A stretch of DNA of 55,915 nucleotides from Gammaproteobacteria bacterium (GCA_013373545.1 JABXHQ010000073.1:1-55915), one strand, 5' to 3'; shown: positions 16,269 through 26,536, counted from the stretch's first letter. Numbers and translations: made by a program. The notes: a model not told the origin generated them from the letters alone.

Positions 16269-17960
16269 TTACCCCAAACGCTCGTTACTTTCTGTAGCTG
16301 TGATCAAGTCGATGATTTGATTAATATTATCAATTACCAAGTCAGCTCCGGCTGCACGTAGTTGTTGCTGGTTCTGCTGCCCTATGCCAATGGCGATAGA
16401 ATTACTGCGGCGAGCCGCTTGCATGTCATCGGGTGTGTCGCCAAACATCCAGCTGCGATTCGCATTAAAGGCTTGCTTTAAGCCTAATATGCCTTCGGGA
16501 CTTGGCTTACAGTCAGTGACATCATCGGTGCTGACGATTGCGCTGGGTTGCCATACCTTGAGTGTTTTTTGCAATAACTCACTGCCTAGCTTTGCTTCAT
16601 ATCGCGGGCGTCCCGTCACAATAGCCGTGCGAACATTGAGTGTGTTAATGGCTTGAGCTGCGTCTTGATTGAGTATAGCGGTTTCGTTAGCAATACATCC
16701 GGGATTAGTTTCGCTACCTAAATAAACACTTTGGAAGTAATCGATGACGGGCTCAAGTGCCACTGCATTACCTTGCGCTTCAGCAATCAAGCTCTGACTT
16801 AGCACCCAGTCATTATTAAAGCCGCCTTGGCGCCGTTTGGCTAAAATGGTCGCGCGTTCTACGGCTTTGCCGCTGAACTTCTTAACCGTAGCAGCGATCG
16901 CTTCATCATAACTGCTCGATGTATCAATGAGCACGCCATCCATATCAAAGCACAGTAATTGTGGATCGAATACATCTTCTAACGCGTCGATTAAGGGCGT
17001 TAAATAAAATGGAATGGTAATGCGCACACAAGACTTCAATTCGTCGTCATTAAAACGACGCACTGCAATTCCCTTGCGTTTTAACACTTGAGTTAGCAAG
17101 TCGGCTTGCAGCAAAGGCATCGGAATTAACAGAAAGTTACTGTGCGAAGGAAAGGGTTGTAAGTTGCGCTGTTTAAACCACTGAAAAAGTTCTGCGCGGT
17201 TTTGCTGAATTCGAGTAACAAAACGCTTTACGTCCTGTTGAGCCCTTTGACTCATGGCTTCCTTCGCAATTTGGAGTGAGGGCGCTGGAATATTAAACGG
17301 CATCGCGCGCTGTTTAAATAGCTCAATTAATTGTGCGTTGGCAGCAAGGTACCCAAATCGAATGCCCGCTAGACCAAAGGCTTTTGATAGCGTTCTTAAT
17401 ACCACTAGATTGTCATATTCCTCAATCAGTTCAATCGCACTTTTCTGCTCACTAAATTCGATATAGGCTTCATCAAAAAATACCCAGCTTTGATTGGCGG
17501 CCGCCGCGTCAAGCACTTGCTTAAGTGCATTGAGTGTGACCAGTTCGCCGGTTGGGTTATTCGGTGAAGTTAGAATGACAACACTGCCGGGTTGTTCGCT
17601 GATGGCATCAATAACTGCATCAAGATTTATCGACAAGTCTTCATTTGCTGCAATCGTGCGACCATCAAGCGCCCAACTTTCTAACCCTTGGGTGTATTGG
17701 CTAAACGCGGGTAAAGGCAAAATAACTCGCGCAGTTTCTTTGATCAGGCGCATTAAAATGTAAATCGACTCATCACCGCCATTGCTACAAAAAATATTCG
17801 CAGCGCTGAAGTTTGCCGCGCAGCATTGGCTAAGTTCTTTGGCAATGGTCTGTTCGAGCGGCTCGCGCACAGGATATTGCCATAGCTCATCGACATTCAA
17901 GGTAATGTCTTTTAGCCACTCTGGGCGGTCATCGCTACGTTCGTTTAAGTCCAGTTTCAT
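16269..17960 (-). CDS. hisC: Fusion of histidinol-phosphate aminotransferase with a HAD phosphatase (probable histidinol-phosphatase)
   Basis: 563 residues. Residues 1-330 are a PLP aminotransferase of the HisC family (SNGGDESIYIL, SPNNPTGEL, FFDEAYIEF, PLP Lys193 in TLSKAFGLAGIRFGY). Residues 335-563 are a HAD-superfamily hydrolase with all four motifs: CFDMDGVLID (Asp339, Asp341), IVTGRP, Lys485 in DCKPSPEG and FGDTPDDM. HisC makes histidinol phosphate and its product is then dephosphorylated to histidinol, so the fusion would join two successive steps. I recall HAD proteins of the TIGR01548 type being linked to His enzymes in other lineages. No other histidinol-phosphatase lies in the operon. 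The phosphatase role is inferred; the fusion itself is plain in the sequence. Confidence 0.9.
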   Translation of the reverse strand: MKLDLNERSDDRPEWLKDITLNVDELWQYPVREPLEQTIAKELSQCCAANFSAANIFCSNGGDESIYILMRLIKETARVILPLPAFSQYTQGLESWALDGRTIAANEDLSINLDAVIDAISEQPGSVVILTSPNNPTGELVTLNALKQVLDAAAANQSWVFFDEAYIEFSEQKSAIELIEEYDNLVVLRTLSKAFGLAGIRFGYLAANAQLIELFKQRAMPFNIPAPSLQIAKEAMSQRAQQDVKRFVTRIQQNRAELFQWFKQRNLQPFPSHSNFLLIPMPLLQADLLTQVLKRKGIAVRRFNDDELKSCVRITIPFYLTPLIDALEDVFDPQLLCFDMDGVLIDTSSSYDEAIAATVKKFSGKAVERATILAKRRQGGFNNDWVLSQSLIAEAQGNAVALEPVIDYFQSVYLGSETNPGCIANETAILNQDAAQAINTLNVRTAIVTGRPRYEAKLGSELLQKTLKVWQPSAIVSTDDVTDCKPSPEGILGLKQAFNANRSWMFGDTPDDMQAARRSNSIAIGIGQQNQQQLRAAGADLVIDNINQIIDLITATESNERLG

Positions 17961-17980
17961 AATCAGGCCAATTACTTAAA

Positions 17981-18829
17981 TTAAATCGATTTATTAATCG
18001 GAGTTTCAAGAATATCGGTAGCACCGGCTGCGATAAGCGCTGGCAACAAAGATTGAATGTCCTTTTTCGGTACCGCTGCTTTAATGGCGAAGCCTTCTTC
18101 ATTATAGAGTCGGCTAACGGTAGGCGATCGCATTGCTGGCAGCAGTTGGACAATTTTCTCAATACTCTGATCATTGCAATTCATTTCTAACAACACACGC
18201 TCTCGGCCGTTTAGAACGGCTTGCATCACCGTTAAAAGATCGTCAATTTCGCGGCGTTTCCCCGGGTCGCGTAAGACTTGCTTGTTGGCAATAAACTGAG
18301 TCGCGCTACGCATTACTTCATCGACAATTTTTAAACGATTGGCACGAATGGTGGTGCCAGTACTAGTGTTATCAATAATCATGTCGGCATCTTCCGGGGG
18401 AAACACTTCGGTTGCGCCATAACTGCGTAGTAACTGGTAATCAAAACCGTTCCGTTCCAAATAATCGGTCGCAATTTGCTTGTATTCAGAGGCAACGATT
18501 ACTTTACGCTGTTTGACCTCAGCGAAGTCCCAGTCTTCAGGTATGCAGGCAACAATTCGAACCGGGTCGAACCCAAGCTCTTTGATGACTTCAACTTCAC
18601 AACGTCGTTCGTAAATCCAATCTTGTCCAGCAAAGCCAATATCGTGTTGACCGAGCTCTACCAGCGAGGGAATGTTTTGACTTTTAAGTAATTTAACTTC
18701 GAGATCGAAGCCGCTAGCAGCTGGGCGATAGTTACGTTCATCGCCGACCAGAGTGATGCCCATTTCGTTCAGCAGTTGTATAACCTTGTTGCTGATGCGT
18801 CCTTTGGGTAATACGAGTTTTAGAGCCAT
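17981..18829 (-). CDS. hisG: ATP phosphoribosyltransferase, long form
   Basis: 282 residues, near the size of E. coli HisG (299), so it is the long homo-hexameric form with a C-terminal ACT-like regulatory domain (from about residue 205) and needs no HisZ. Motifs are LVLPKGRI near the start, DIGFAGQDWIYE and the PRPP loop DNTSTGTTIRANRL. It catalyses the first, feedback-controlled step. It is the first structural gene after the His leader. Confidence 0.95.
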   Translation of the reverse strand: MALKLVLPKGRISNKVIQLLNEMGITLVGDERNYRPAASGFDLEVKLLKSQNIPSLVELGQHDIGFAGQDWIYERRCEVEVIKELGFDPVRIVACIPEDWDFAEVKQRKVIVASEYKQIATDYLERNGFDYQLLRSYGATEVFPPEDADMIIDNTSTGTTIRANRLKIVDEVMRSATQFIANKQVLRDPGKRREIDDLLTVMQAVLNGRERVLLEMNCNDQSIEKIVQLLPAMRSPTVSRLYNEEGFAIKAAVPKKDIQSLLPALIAAGATDILETPINKSI

Positions 18830-18884
18830 GTGTTAATTCCTCAGATTTAATTCAACCAATTTTGTTTATTCTGTAAATGCATAT

Positions 18885-18920
18885 AAAAAAAGCCCCGAAT
18901 ACTTTGGTAAACGGGGCTTT
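18885..18920 (-). terminator. Attenuator terminator of the his leader
   Basis: On the minus strand, AAAGCCCCG (18920-18912) pairs with CGGGGCTTT (18897-18889) across a 14-base loop and is followed by a run of T. Upstream, GGGTGCTT at 18959-18952, next to the leader stop codon, can pair with AAGCCCC of the left arm with one bulged T, giving the competing antiterminator. Confidence 0.88.
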
Positions 18921-18959
18921 GCTGTAAACTGTTTAATTATTTATAAACGCGAAGCACCC

Positions 18960-19016
18960 TCATCTGAAATGATGATGGTGATGTAGGTGTGTGTTTAAAA
19001 GCGTTTTTATTTTCAT
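18960..19016 (-). CDS. hisL: his leader peptide
   Basis: An 18-codon frame on the minus strand encodes MKIKTLLNTHLHHHHHFR, with six His in seven codons, followed by TGA. This is the His sensor of a ribosome-mediated attenuator, analogous to the E. coli leader with seven His. No Shine-Dalgarno sequence precedes the ATG, and the likely promoter places transcription start at or within two bases of it, so it may be translated as a leaderless message. Confidence 0.92.
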   Translation of the reverse strand: MKIKTLLNTHLHHHHHFR

Positions 19017-19023
19017 AGGTTGT

Positions 19024-19053
19024 ATAATCGCATTGCCACTGGCTTTCTGTCAA
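19024..19053 (-). promoter_or_regulatory. his operon promoter
   Basis: On the minus strand, -35 TTGACA (19053-19048, perfect) and -10 GATTAT (19029-19024) have an 18-base spacer. The -10 is preceded by TGC, an extended -10 element. The start predicted from this pair is near 19016-19018, the first base of the leader ATG. An alternative -10, TATACA at 19026-19021, is spaced 21 bases and less likely. Confidence 0.55.
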
Positions 19054-19144
19054 TAAAAAAAACAATTCTATTGAAAATAAAGACTTTCAGAGCGTTTTCG
19101 CTTAGAGTGTTAATCAAATTTAGTGTGAGTTGTATATACAAAAA

Positions 19145-20422
19145 ATGAAGCGAACTATCATTCCTGTCAGTGATCTTAAAGGGGAAGTACTGCTATCGGG
19201 CAGTAAATACCTAGCGAATCGTTGGGTCGTATTGGCGGCACTAGCTGAGCAACCGGTAACGCTGAACAATGTGGTTAATAATGATGACATCAGTGCTGCT
19301 GTGGCGGGCTTGAATCAGCTTGGTTATCATCTTACCCGCTCTGATACTACCCAACTGCGCAGTGAACCTCGAGCATCTGGGTTGGTGCAAGATACTCGAG
19401 TATTTACTCACCACAGCGGCACTTTCTCGCGCTTTGTAAGCGCGCTGGCGGCGTTGGAAAAAGTCTCGGTAACGATTGCCGGTAGCGATAAGATGAATAC
19501 ACGTCCGATGGCTGATTTGTTTCGAGCTTTGCGCCAACTTGGCGTAAAAATTTCTGCCAATGGTAACCGCCTACCTGCGATTATTCATGGGCCCATTAAA
19601 GAGTTTAATTGTGTGATTGATGGCTCAGTAAGTAGCCAATACATTAGCGCGCTGTTGTTGATTGCGCCGAAACTAGCTCAAGACTTTTCATTGACCTTAA
19701 CCGGGAAAGCCGTGTCCACCCAATATATCGATATGACGCTCGACTTAATGGCCAAGCTAAATGTGGCGGTTACGCAACAAGGGCGTACCTATCGTATCAG
19801 TGCCGAGCAAAACTATAGCGGTGGAGAGTTTACCATCGCACCGGATCCGGTTAGTAGCTCGTACTTTTTAGCGGCGCCGGCAATTGCTGGCGGACAAGTA
19901 ACGCTGCAGCAGTACGACTTTGATTCGCTGCAAGGTGAAGCGAATTTTTATCAAGTGCTTAAGCAAATGGGCTGTGAACTGACTCGCAACGGAGATGCCT
20001 TGACCCTGGCACGGCACAACGCTTCATTACAAGCGGTTGATGTTGATATGGGGGATATGCCAGATGTGGTTCAGACGCTTGCAGTGGTCGCTTGCTTTGC
20101 TGAAGGAACCACTGTTATGCGCAATATTGCGCACTTAGCCTTTAAAGAATCGGATCGTATTAAAGACACCGCGCGCGAGTTACAACGTGTTGGTGCTCAG
20201 GTAGAGTTTGGCAGTGATTACCTAGCTGTAACCGGAGGCGGATCACTCAAAGGCGCGATCATCGAAACCTATGATGATCATCGAATGGCAATGAGCATGG
20301 CGCTGTTGGGCACAAAAGTTGATAATATTACGATTAATCACGCCGAAGTCGTGGCAAAATCGTTCCCGGATTATTTTGATAAATTGGCAAGTATCGGCAT
20401 ACATTCACAAATGTCGCAGTAA
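19145..20422 (+). CDS. aroA: 5-enolpyruvylshikimate-3-phosphate synthase (divergent)
   Basis: 425 residues from ATG 19145 (a TTG at 19130 in frame is less likely). It transfers enolpyruvyl from PEP to shikimate 3-phosphate. Family blocks are DGSVSSQYISALLL, SSSYFLAAPAIAGG, catalytic Asp in DMGDMPDVVQTLAV, KESDRIKDTARELQRVGA and DDHRMAMSMALLG. Two normally strict sites differ. GSKSxSNR is GSKYLANR, and the glyphosate-loop motif NAGTAMRP of class I enzymes is HSGTFSRF (residues 90-97). The enzyme may therefore belong to a less studied subclass. It is divergent from the his operon and upstream of aroC. Confidence 0.9.
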   Translation: MKRTIIPVSDLKGEVLLSGSKYLANRWVVLAALAEQPVTLNNVVNNDDISAAVAGLNQLGYHLTRSDTTQLRSEPRASGLVQDTRVFTHHSGTFSRFVSALAALEKVSVTIAGSDKMNTRPMADLFRALRQLGVKISANGNRLPAIIHGPIKEFNCVIDGSVSSQYISALLLIAPKLAQDFSLTLTGKAVSTQYIDMTLDLMAKLNVAVTQQGRTYRISAEQNYSGGEFTIAPDPVSSSYFLAAPAIAGGQVTLQQYDFDSLQGEANFYQVLKQMGCELTRNGDALTLARHNASLQAVDVDMGDMPDVVQTLAVVACFAEGTTVMRNIAHLAFKESDRIKDTARELQRVGAQVEFGSDYLAVTGGGSLKGAIIETYDDHRMAMSMALLGTKVDNITINHAEVVAKSFPDYFDKLASIGIHSQMSQ

Positions 20423-20465
20423 TAACATGTTAATCAACAGCAGAGTCAACTAAGGAGTTGTTTTA

Positions 20466-21545
20466 GTGGCCGGTGATAACTTCGGACAATTGTTTCGTTT
20501 TACGAATTGGGGTGAGTCTCATGGGCCGGCTATTGGCGGCGTTATAGAAGGATGCCCAGCGGGGATTGCATTGTCAGCAGATGATCTGCAACCAGCATTG
20601 GATCGTAGGCGACCCGGTCAAAGTAAAATAGTGACGCAACGTAAAGAAGCGGATCAGGTCGCGTTGCTGTCAGGAATTGTCGATGGCAAAACGACTGGAA
20701 CTCCGATTGCTTTGATGATCAATAACAGTGATCAGCGCTCTAAAGACTATTCGGAAATGGCTCAGCTATATCGACCTTCGCATGCCGACTTTACCTATCA
20801 GCAAAAGTACGGCATTCGTGATGTCGCCGGTGGTGGACGCAGTTCAGCACGCGTGACTGCTGCAACGGTAGCCGCTGGCGCGCTGGCGGAAAAAGTATTA
20901 CAGCAGCATTTGCCACTGAGCATCACGGCTTATGTGAAATCCGTGGGGAATCTTAACGCAGTGGTCGATACCGAGTCCGTCTCTCGTGATGCGGTTGAGC
21001 GGAATATGATTCGCTGCCCCGATGCAGCTTGTGCCGAGCAAATGATCCAATTAGTGGAGCAGGTTCGCAAGCAAGGAGACTCGATTGGCGGTGTTATTGA
21101 GTGTGTTATTAAAGGGGCGCCGGTGGGTCTTGGCGAACCTATCTTTGATAAACTAGAAGCCGATCTGGCAAAAGCAATGTTAAGTATTAATGCGAGCAAG
21201 GGTTTTGAGGTGGGAAGTGGTTTTGCCGGAACCGAAATGTTAGGTTCAAAGCACAATGATCCTTTTATTAATGAACAGGGAAGGGTGATCACCCAATCAA
21301 ATTTCTCCGGTGGCATTCAAGGTGGCATTAGTAATGGGATGCCAATAATATTCCGTGTGGCCTTTAAGCCAACCGCCACAATTATTAAAGATCAAATGAC
21401 GGTTGATATCTCAGGGCAACCCACTGAATTTAAAGCACGTGGCCGCCATGACCCTTGTGTACTACCGCGTGCGGTGCCCATTGTTGAAGCGATGGCGGCA
21501 TTGGTATTGTGTGATCATTGGTTGCGCTTTCGCGCCTATCGTTAG
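20466..21545 (+). CDS. aroC: Chorismate synthase
   Basis: 359 residues, start GTG with AAGGAG eight bases upstream. It converts EPSP to chorismate using reduced FMN. Signature blocks are [72 protein letters not shown] and [18 protein letters not shown]. It follows aroA by 43 bases, so the last two steps to chorismate are encoded together, close to the trp operon that uses it. Confidence 0.97.
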   Translation: MAGDNFGQLFRFTNWGESHGPAIGGVIEGCPAGIALSADDLQPALDRRRPGQSKIVTQRKEADQVALLSGIVDGKTTGTPIALMINNSDQRSKDYSEMAQLYRPSHADFTYQQKYGIRDVAGGGRSSARVTAATVAAGALAEKVLQQHLPLSITAYVKSVGNLNAVVDTESVSRDAVERNMIRCPDAACAEQMIQLVEQVRKQGDSIGGVIECVIKGAPVGLGEPIFDKLEADLAKAMLSINASKGFEVGSGFAGTEMLGSKHNDPFINEQGRVITQSNFSGGIQGGISNGMPIIFRVAFKPTATIIKDQMTVDISGQPTEFKARGRHDPCVLPRAVPIVEAMAALVLCDHWLRFRAYR

Positions 21546-21546
21546 A

Positions 21547-21909
21547 TTAGTTCGGTGCGGCTTTAGCTTGGCGAATGGCGATAATCGCCGCACTAAAATT
21601 GCCTAACACTAATAGCATTTCAAGGCTGGCTAACCACATTTCCCAGCCATCGCTCATCCAAAACCATACCGCATGGCAAAAATAAATCATGTTGATAAAT
21701 TGCAGCCACGCAAAGGTATACAGTTGGCCGCGTAGCACACCCGGTAAGGCAAACAACAAAGGCGCTAACCATAGTGCCAGTTTCAATCCGGTTGGAAAGG
21801 GACTGTTCGACTCGATCAGGGTGGCCCATAAAGCGAGTAGGATAATCAGCGCAAAGTAGCTAATTTGAGTGAACAAGCGGGCGCGGTGCCCTGAAGTTTT
21901 CGTGGTCAT
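21547..21909 (-). CDS. DUF2069 membrane protein
   Basis: 120 residues with four hydrophobic segments (about 13-32, 40-58, 64-86 and 90-112), matching the DUF2069 family of small inner-membrane proteins. Function unknown. It is convergent with aroC with a single-base gap, and lies behind wrbA (21 bases), an order often seen in gammaproteobacteria (arsC-wrbA-DUF2069). Confidence 0.8.
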   Translation of the reverse strand: MTTKTSGHRARLFTQISYFALIILLALWATLIESNSPFPTGLKLALWLAPLLFALPGVLRGQLYTFAWLQFINMIYFCHAVWFWMSDGWEMWLASLEMLLVLGNFSAAIIAIRQAKAAPN

Positions 21910-21930
21910 TAGACAGTCAACTTGGTTAAA

Positions 21931-22892
<962 letters not shown>

Positions 22893-22949
22893 ATTTTCTA
22901 CTCTTAGGTGAACTTCATTAACAATCCACTATTGTAGGCTGAATCATAG

Positions 22950-24158
22950 ATGGAAGAAAAGCTTAACTGGTTAAAACAATTTTCCTTATTTACCTTGTCG
23001 CGCTTCGCGAAAGATCGTTGCCCGTCGATTGCAGCCGAACTAACCGTGACCAGTTTGTTGTCATTGGTACCCTTGATGACGGTAATTGTCGCTTTAGTGT
23101 CTTTATTTCCACAATTTCAAACCATGGAAACCGAAGTTCAATCTTTTATTATTCAAAATTTAATGCCTGAGTCGGGCGAAACCTTGCAACGCTATGTCAA
23201 TCAATACGTAAAAAACACTCAAGGGTTAACCACGATAGGTTTTATTATTTTGGTGATCACCTCATTAATGTTAATGCGTACCATCGATAAGTCGTTTAAC
23301 CATATTTGGCAAGTTAAAACCAAGCCTGCGCCAGTGCGCGTGTTTTTGGTTTATTGGGCGGTATTAACGATGGGGCCGTTGCTGCTGGCGATGAGTTTAG
23401 CGGTGAGTTCTTATTTTGCGTCTTTGCCCTATGTCTCTGAAGTTGTTATCCAACAAAACTCAACCATAAAACAGTTAGTCCCAATGGTTATGGCATTTGT
23501 CGCATTTTCGGTCATGTTTAAAGTGGTTCCTAACCGACCGGTTAAATTTCGCCATGCCTTGGTGTCTGCCGCGATTACCTCGGTGTTGTTTGAACTTGCG
23601 AAAATGGGGTTTGCGGTTTTCGTGAAGCAGTTTTCCACGTATCAACTTATTTTTGGCGCCTTAGCCTCGGTACCTCTGTTTTTAATCTGGATGCAACTGT
23701 CTTGGATGATTTTATTAGTTGGAGCCGAAATATGTCATGCCTTAGGTGTATTTCAACCGCGTGATAACCGGCAAATCAGCCAGCCGTTAATTGTCGCCGC
23801 TCGGATCCTTAAATACTTGGCTCAGGCCCAACAAAATCGGCAAGCAGTTACACTGGATGACTTGCAGCAAATGGCCAATAGTGTGCGCCTTGATAGTTTG
23901 TCGAAAGCGATGGCGCAATTGATTAGTTCCAACTTGGTGTTGGTGATGGATAATGAATCTTATACGCTCACCGGTGATAGCCATGATTATCGTTTGGCCG
24001 ATTTAGTAGAGGCAGGGTTTACTGATATACCCAGCGCGGCGGCGCTGGCTGAACTCGCCCGCGTCGACGCTGAGTTAGCAGAGCAACTGAGCGCCGCGCG
24101 ACAAGCATTATTGAAAGAGCTTAGTGATCACCTGGTAGTCGAACCGAATCAAGATTGA
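22950..24158 (+). CDS. YihY/BrkB family inner-membrane protein
   Basis: 402 residues. The membrane domain (1-270) has about six hydrophobic helices and the family segments SIAAELTVTSLLSLVPLM, FNHIWQV, FIWMQLSWMILLVGAEICHA. A cytoplasmic C-terminal part (285-402) looks like a winged-helix region. E. coli YihY is shorter (about 290), but the long form is common in other gammaproteobacteria. The function is unsettled; an old link with ribonuclease BN was wrong. The last 38 bases overlap the end of the convergent gene on the minus strand. Confidence 0.88.
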   Translation: MEEKLNWLKQFSLFTLSRFAKDRCPSIAAELTVTSLLSLVPLMTVIVALVSLFPQFQTMETEVQSFIIQNLMPESGETLQRYVNQYVKNTQGLTTIGFIILVITSLMLMRTIDKSFNHIWQVKTKPAPVRVFLVYWAVLTMGPLLLAMSLAVSSYFASLPYVSEVVIQQNSTIKQLVPMVMAFVAFSVMFKVVPNRPVKFRHALVSAAITSVLFELAKMGFAVFVKQFSTYQLIFGALASVPLFLIWMQLSWMILLVGAEICHALGVFQPRDNRQISQPLIVAARILKYLAQAQQNRQAVTLDDLQQMANSVRLDSLSKAMAQLISSNLVLVMDNESYTLTGDSHDYRLADLVEAGFTDIPSAAALAELARVDAELAEQLSAARQALLKELSDHLVVEPNQD

Positions 24159-25857
24159 TGGATTCATCTTCACGCGTGCTGTTATCACTATTACTCGGCA
24201 CACTGGTCCAAGGAATCGAACCATCTTCGGAACTAGCATCTGCTTCGGGCTCGTTGATTTGAGTGACTTCGTAGCTCTGAAACTGGAACATCTCTACACA
24301 CGGAGTCACCATTGTCCGCTTACGCGCTCGAATATCTTCAATTTGATTTTGATGCCGCAGCAAAAATTCACGTCCATCACGAAACGTCCCGCGGACACTT
24401 AATATACTGGATGGATCATGAGCTCGGCTGGCCGCAGGTTTGAACAGCAATGCGAGTTGTCCTGCGGTTTGGGCATTTTGCGCTAATTTGGTGTTGAGCT
24501 TACATGGCTCAAGGGTGCCATCAATAAATTCGAGACCGGCACGGGTACCTTGATTATCGTCGCCAAATAACCAGCGACAAATCGCCGGCCGCCAGCGGTA
24601 AGAGGGTTTTTTGTCGATATACTCACGAATGATCACCAACTCGCCCACTTTTAACTGATCGGCAATATTAACGTGGGTAGTAATACCGATGCCGCCATCG
24701 CTGACATTGCTCGCATCCCAGCCCAGTTGTGTTTGATGCTCTTGGCCAATAAAAGAATGGATGGTTTCAGAATCCCAATGGGTTGAGTCTGGCGATTTGC
24801 GGTGCTTTTGCAGCAGCAAGTGAATCGGATGCATGCCCCAGATCACATCTAGCTTGGTGATGACCGGATAACGGCGGCCCTTACGCTCAATTTTGGTATT
24901 CCAGTGTGACGCCATATGCTCGAGTAAAGACTGAGCTGATCCGGGTCTAAGATTATTGTAAAACCCTTGTGGCGCTTCTCCGGTTTGCACTAGCGCATCA
25001 TTCTGGTAGTGTAACTGGCGAATAATGTCATGGGTTAACATGAAGCAGATCTCACCCTGGTTAATCGGCTCATCAAATTGTGAGCTGTAAACCGGTTTAA
25101 TTTGGCTAGTGAGTTGTACTACGAAACAGGTGTTGTCGCGAAAGTCGGATTGATCGTCAGAAAATTCGACCAAATGTCCCCATTTTTCTAAATATTTATA
25201 AACCTGCCAGTGCTCGCCATAGGATAAGTGATAAGGATCAGACAAAGACATTAAGCAAATGCGAGCAAAGGTTAACTCAATCGTTGCGAGGTTTTGCAAC
25301 TGTGAGTCTTGGTTAATCGCGATGTCTTCGAGTTGTTTCATTTGCGCATACGCATACAAGCCATTGCATTCACGCCATAGATAAGCAGGAATAGGGCTGT
25401 AACTCTCGTAGTGCTCCATAAGCTGAAGGCCGAGATAGTGCAATGATAAATTGATCGCTTTCACTAGGGCTTTGTTTTTACCCCATAACGAGCGCTTAGA
25501 TAGCTCAGCGTCGGTAATGATTTTATGTGCGAAAGCCATTTCTCGCGTAAGTAAGTGCAAAGCTCCATACTCTTTGCGCCGCGTTGCAACGTTGGTAATG
25601 TGTGCTGCATAAGGACGGTAAGCATCAAAAATTTGTGCGTAGGCGGTGTCGAATAAAAACACTAACTCTTTGCGTTGCGATAAACCAATTTCGGAGCGAT
25701 TTAAACTGGCGATGGCTCGGCTTATCTCGGGAACAGCGCGACCCATATCACCATAGGGCAAAGACTTGAGCCAACTCTTTAAATCAGCGGGGTCAGTCTC
25801 AACCAATAAATGTTGCCCTTGCTGCTGGGCGGGAAATGTTAGTCTCGGCGAATCCAT
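24121..25857 (-). CDS. FimW-like protein, possible cyclic-di-GMP receptor
   Basis: 578 residues, no signal peptide. A long helical N-terminal region (1-330) with LKSLPYGDMGRAVPEISRAIASLNR resembles Pseudomonas proteins of the FimW/PA2989 type, which bind cyclic-di-GMP and act in surface attachment. Residues 380-500 look beta-rich (SNVSDGGIGITTHVN, VGELVIIRE, AGLEFIDG), as in a PilZ-like barrel. There is no clean RxxxR-D/NxSxxG PilZ signature, though DGGIG is reminiscent of its second part. The acidic tail from about 535 is probably disordered. The family is moderately sure and the ligand is inferred. Confidence 0.6.
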   Translation of the reverse strand: MDSPRLTFPAQQQGQHLLVETDPADLKSWLKSLPYGDMGRAVPEISRAIASLNRSEIGLSQRKELVFLFDTAYAQIFDAYRPYAAHITNVATRRKEYGALHLLTREMAFAHKIITDAELSKRSLWGKNKALVKAINLSLHYLGLQLMEHYESYSPIPAYLWRECNGLYAYAQMKQLEDIAINQDSQLQNLATIELTFARICLMSLSDPYHLSYGEHWQVYKYLEKWGHLVEFSDDQSDFRDNTCFVVQLTSQIKPVYSSQFDEPINQGEICFMLTHDIIRQLHYQNDALVQTGEAPQGFYNNLRPGSAQSLLEHMASHWNTKIERKGRRYPVITKLDVIWGMHPIHLLLQKHRKSPDSTHWDSETIHSFIGQEHQTQLGWDASNVSDGGIGITTHVNIADQLKVGELVIIREYIDKKPSYRWRPAICRWLFGDDNQGTRAGLEFIDGTLEPCKLNTKLAQNAQTAGQLALLFKPAASRAHDPSSILSVRGTFRDGREFLLRHQNQIEDIRARKRTMVTPCVEMFQFQSYEVTQINEPEADASSEDGSIPWTSVPSNSDNSTREDESINLDSVRLPGDH

Positions 25858-26044
25858 TCTTGACTACTCAACTTGTAAAGGGTCAATTTTAACTGCATAG
25901 TTTATCCGATTTATGAGCAATAAAGGTACCGAATCTATTGTTTGGTTGCAAAAATAAGTTAAGGTTAGTGATCGGGTTATTAAAAATATCTCAGCGAGCA
26001 ATATATCATTTAGATTTTATCTGTCCAGTACTGAACATTAAGTC

Positions 26045-26536
26045 ATGAAAATAAGTATGTATAAATATAGAACATTCGGCGCCAGTTGCCTGATTTTACT
26101 GAGCAGTTTTTTCTTGGGGAGCTGCCAGCAGGCGCAAGATGACTCCGCGTTTTGGCTGTTAAATGGTGAAAAGCGTCAGCTGCAAGACTACGATGGTGGT
26201 TGGTTGTTGATTAATTTTTGGGCGGAGTGGTGTCGTCCATGTTTGGAAGAAGTCCCCGATTTAAACCGCTTGCATCAACCCAGTGGGAAACCTGGTTTAA
26301 CGGTGGTGGCTTTCAGTTATGAACAAGAAACCAGCGAAAAATTGCGCAGTGCGCAACAGCGTTATCAAATGGAGTATCCTTTAGTGCTCAGCGATCCAAT
26401 TCCGCGGGTGCCATTTGCGATGCCCAACAAGCTTCCAGCGTTTTATTTACGTCATCCGAACGGTGAGCTGTTTGGACCTTACTTTGGTAAGAAAGCTCTA
26501 CTACAAGTGAAAGACGAAATAAAGCGTCTGGAATAG
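26045..26536 (+). CDS. TlpA-like thioredoxin-fold lipoprotein
   Basis: 163 residues. The N-terminal signal has a lipobox LGSC (Cys about residue 27). The thioredoxin domain follows, with the redox centre FWAEWCRPCLEEVPDLNRL and the cis-Pro region MPNKLPAFYLRHPNG. It probably reduces disulphides or helps cytochrome c or cysteine chemistry in the periplasm, anchored to a membrane. An in-frame ATG 15 bases later is an alternative start. It sits alone upstream of the TPR/Exb cluster, 110 bases away. Confidence 0.85.
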   Translation: MKISMYKYRTFGASCLILLSSFFLGSCQQAQDDSAFWLLNGEKRQLQDYDGGWLLINFWAEWCRPCLEEVPDLNRLHQPSGKPGLTVVAFSYEQETSEKLRSAQQRYQMEYPLVLSDPIPRVPFAMPNKLPAFYLRHPNGELFGPYFGKKALLQVKDEIKRLE

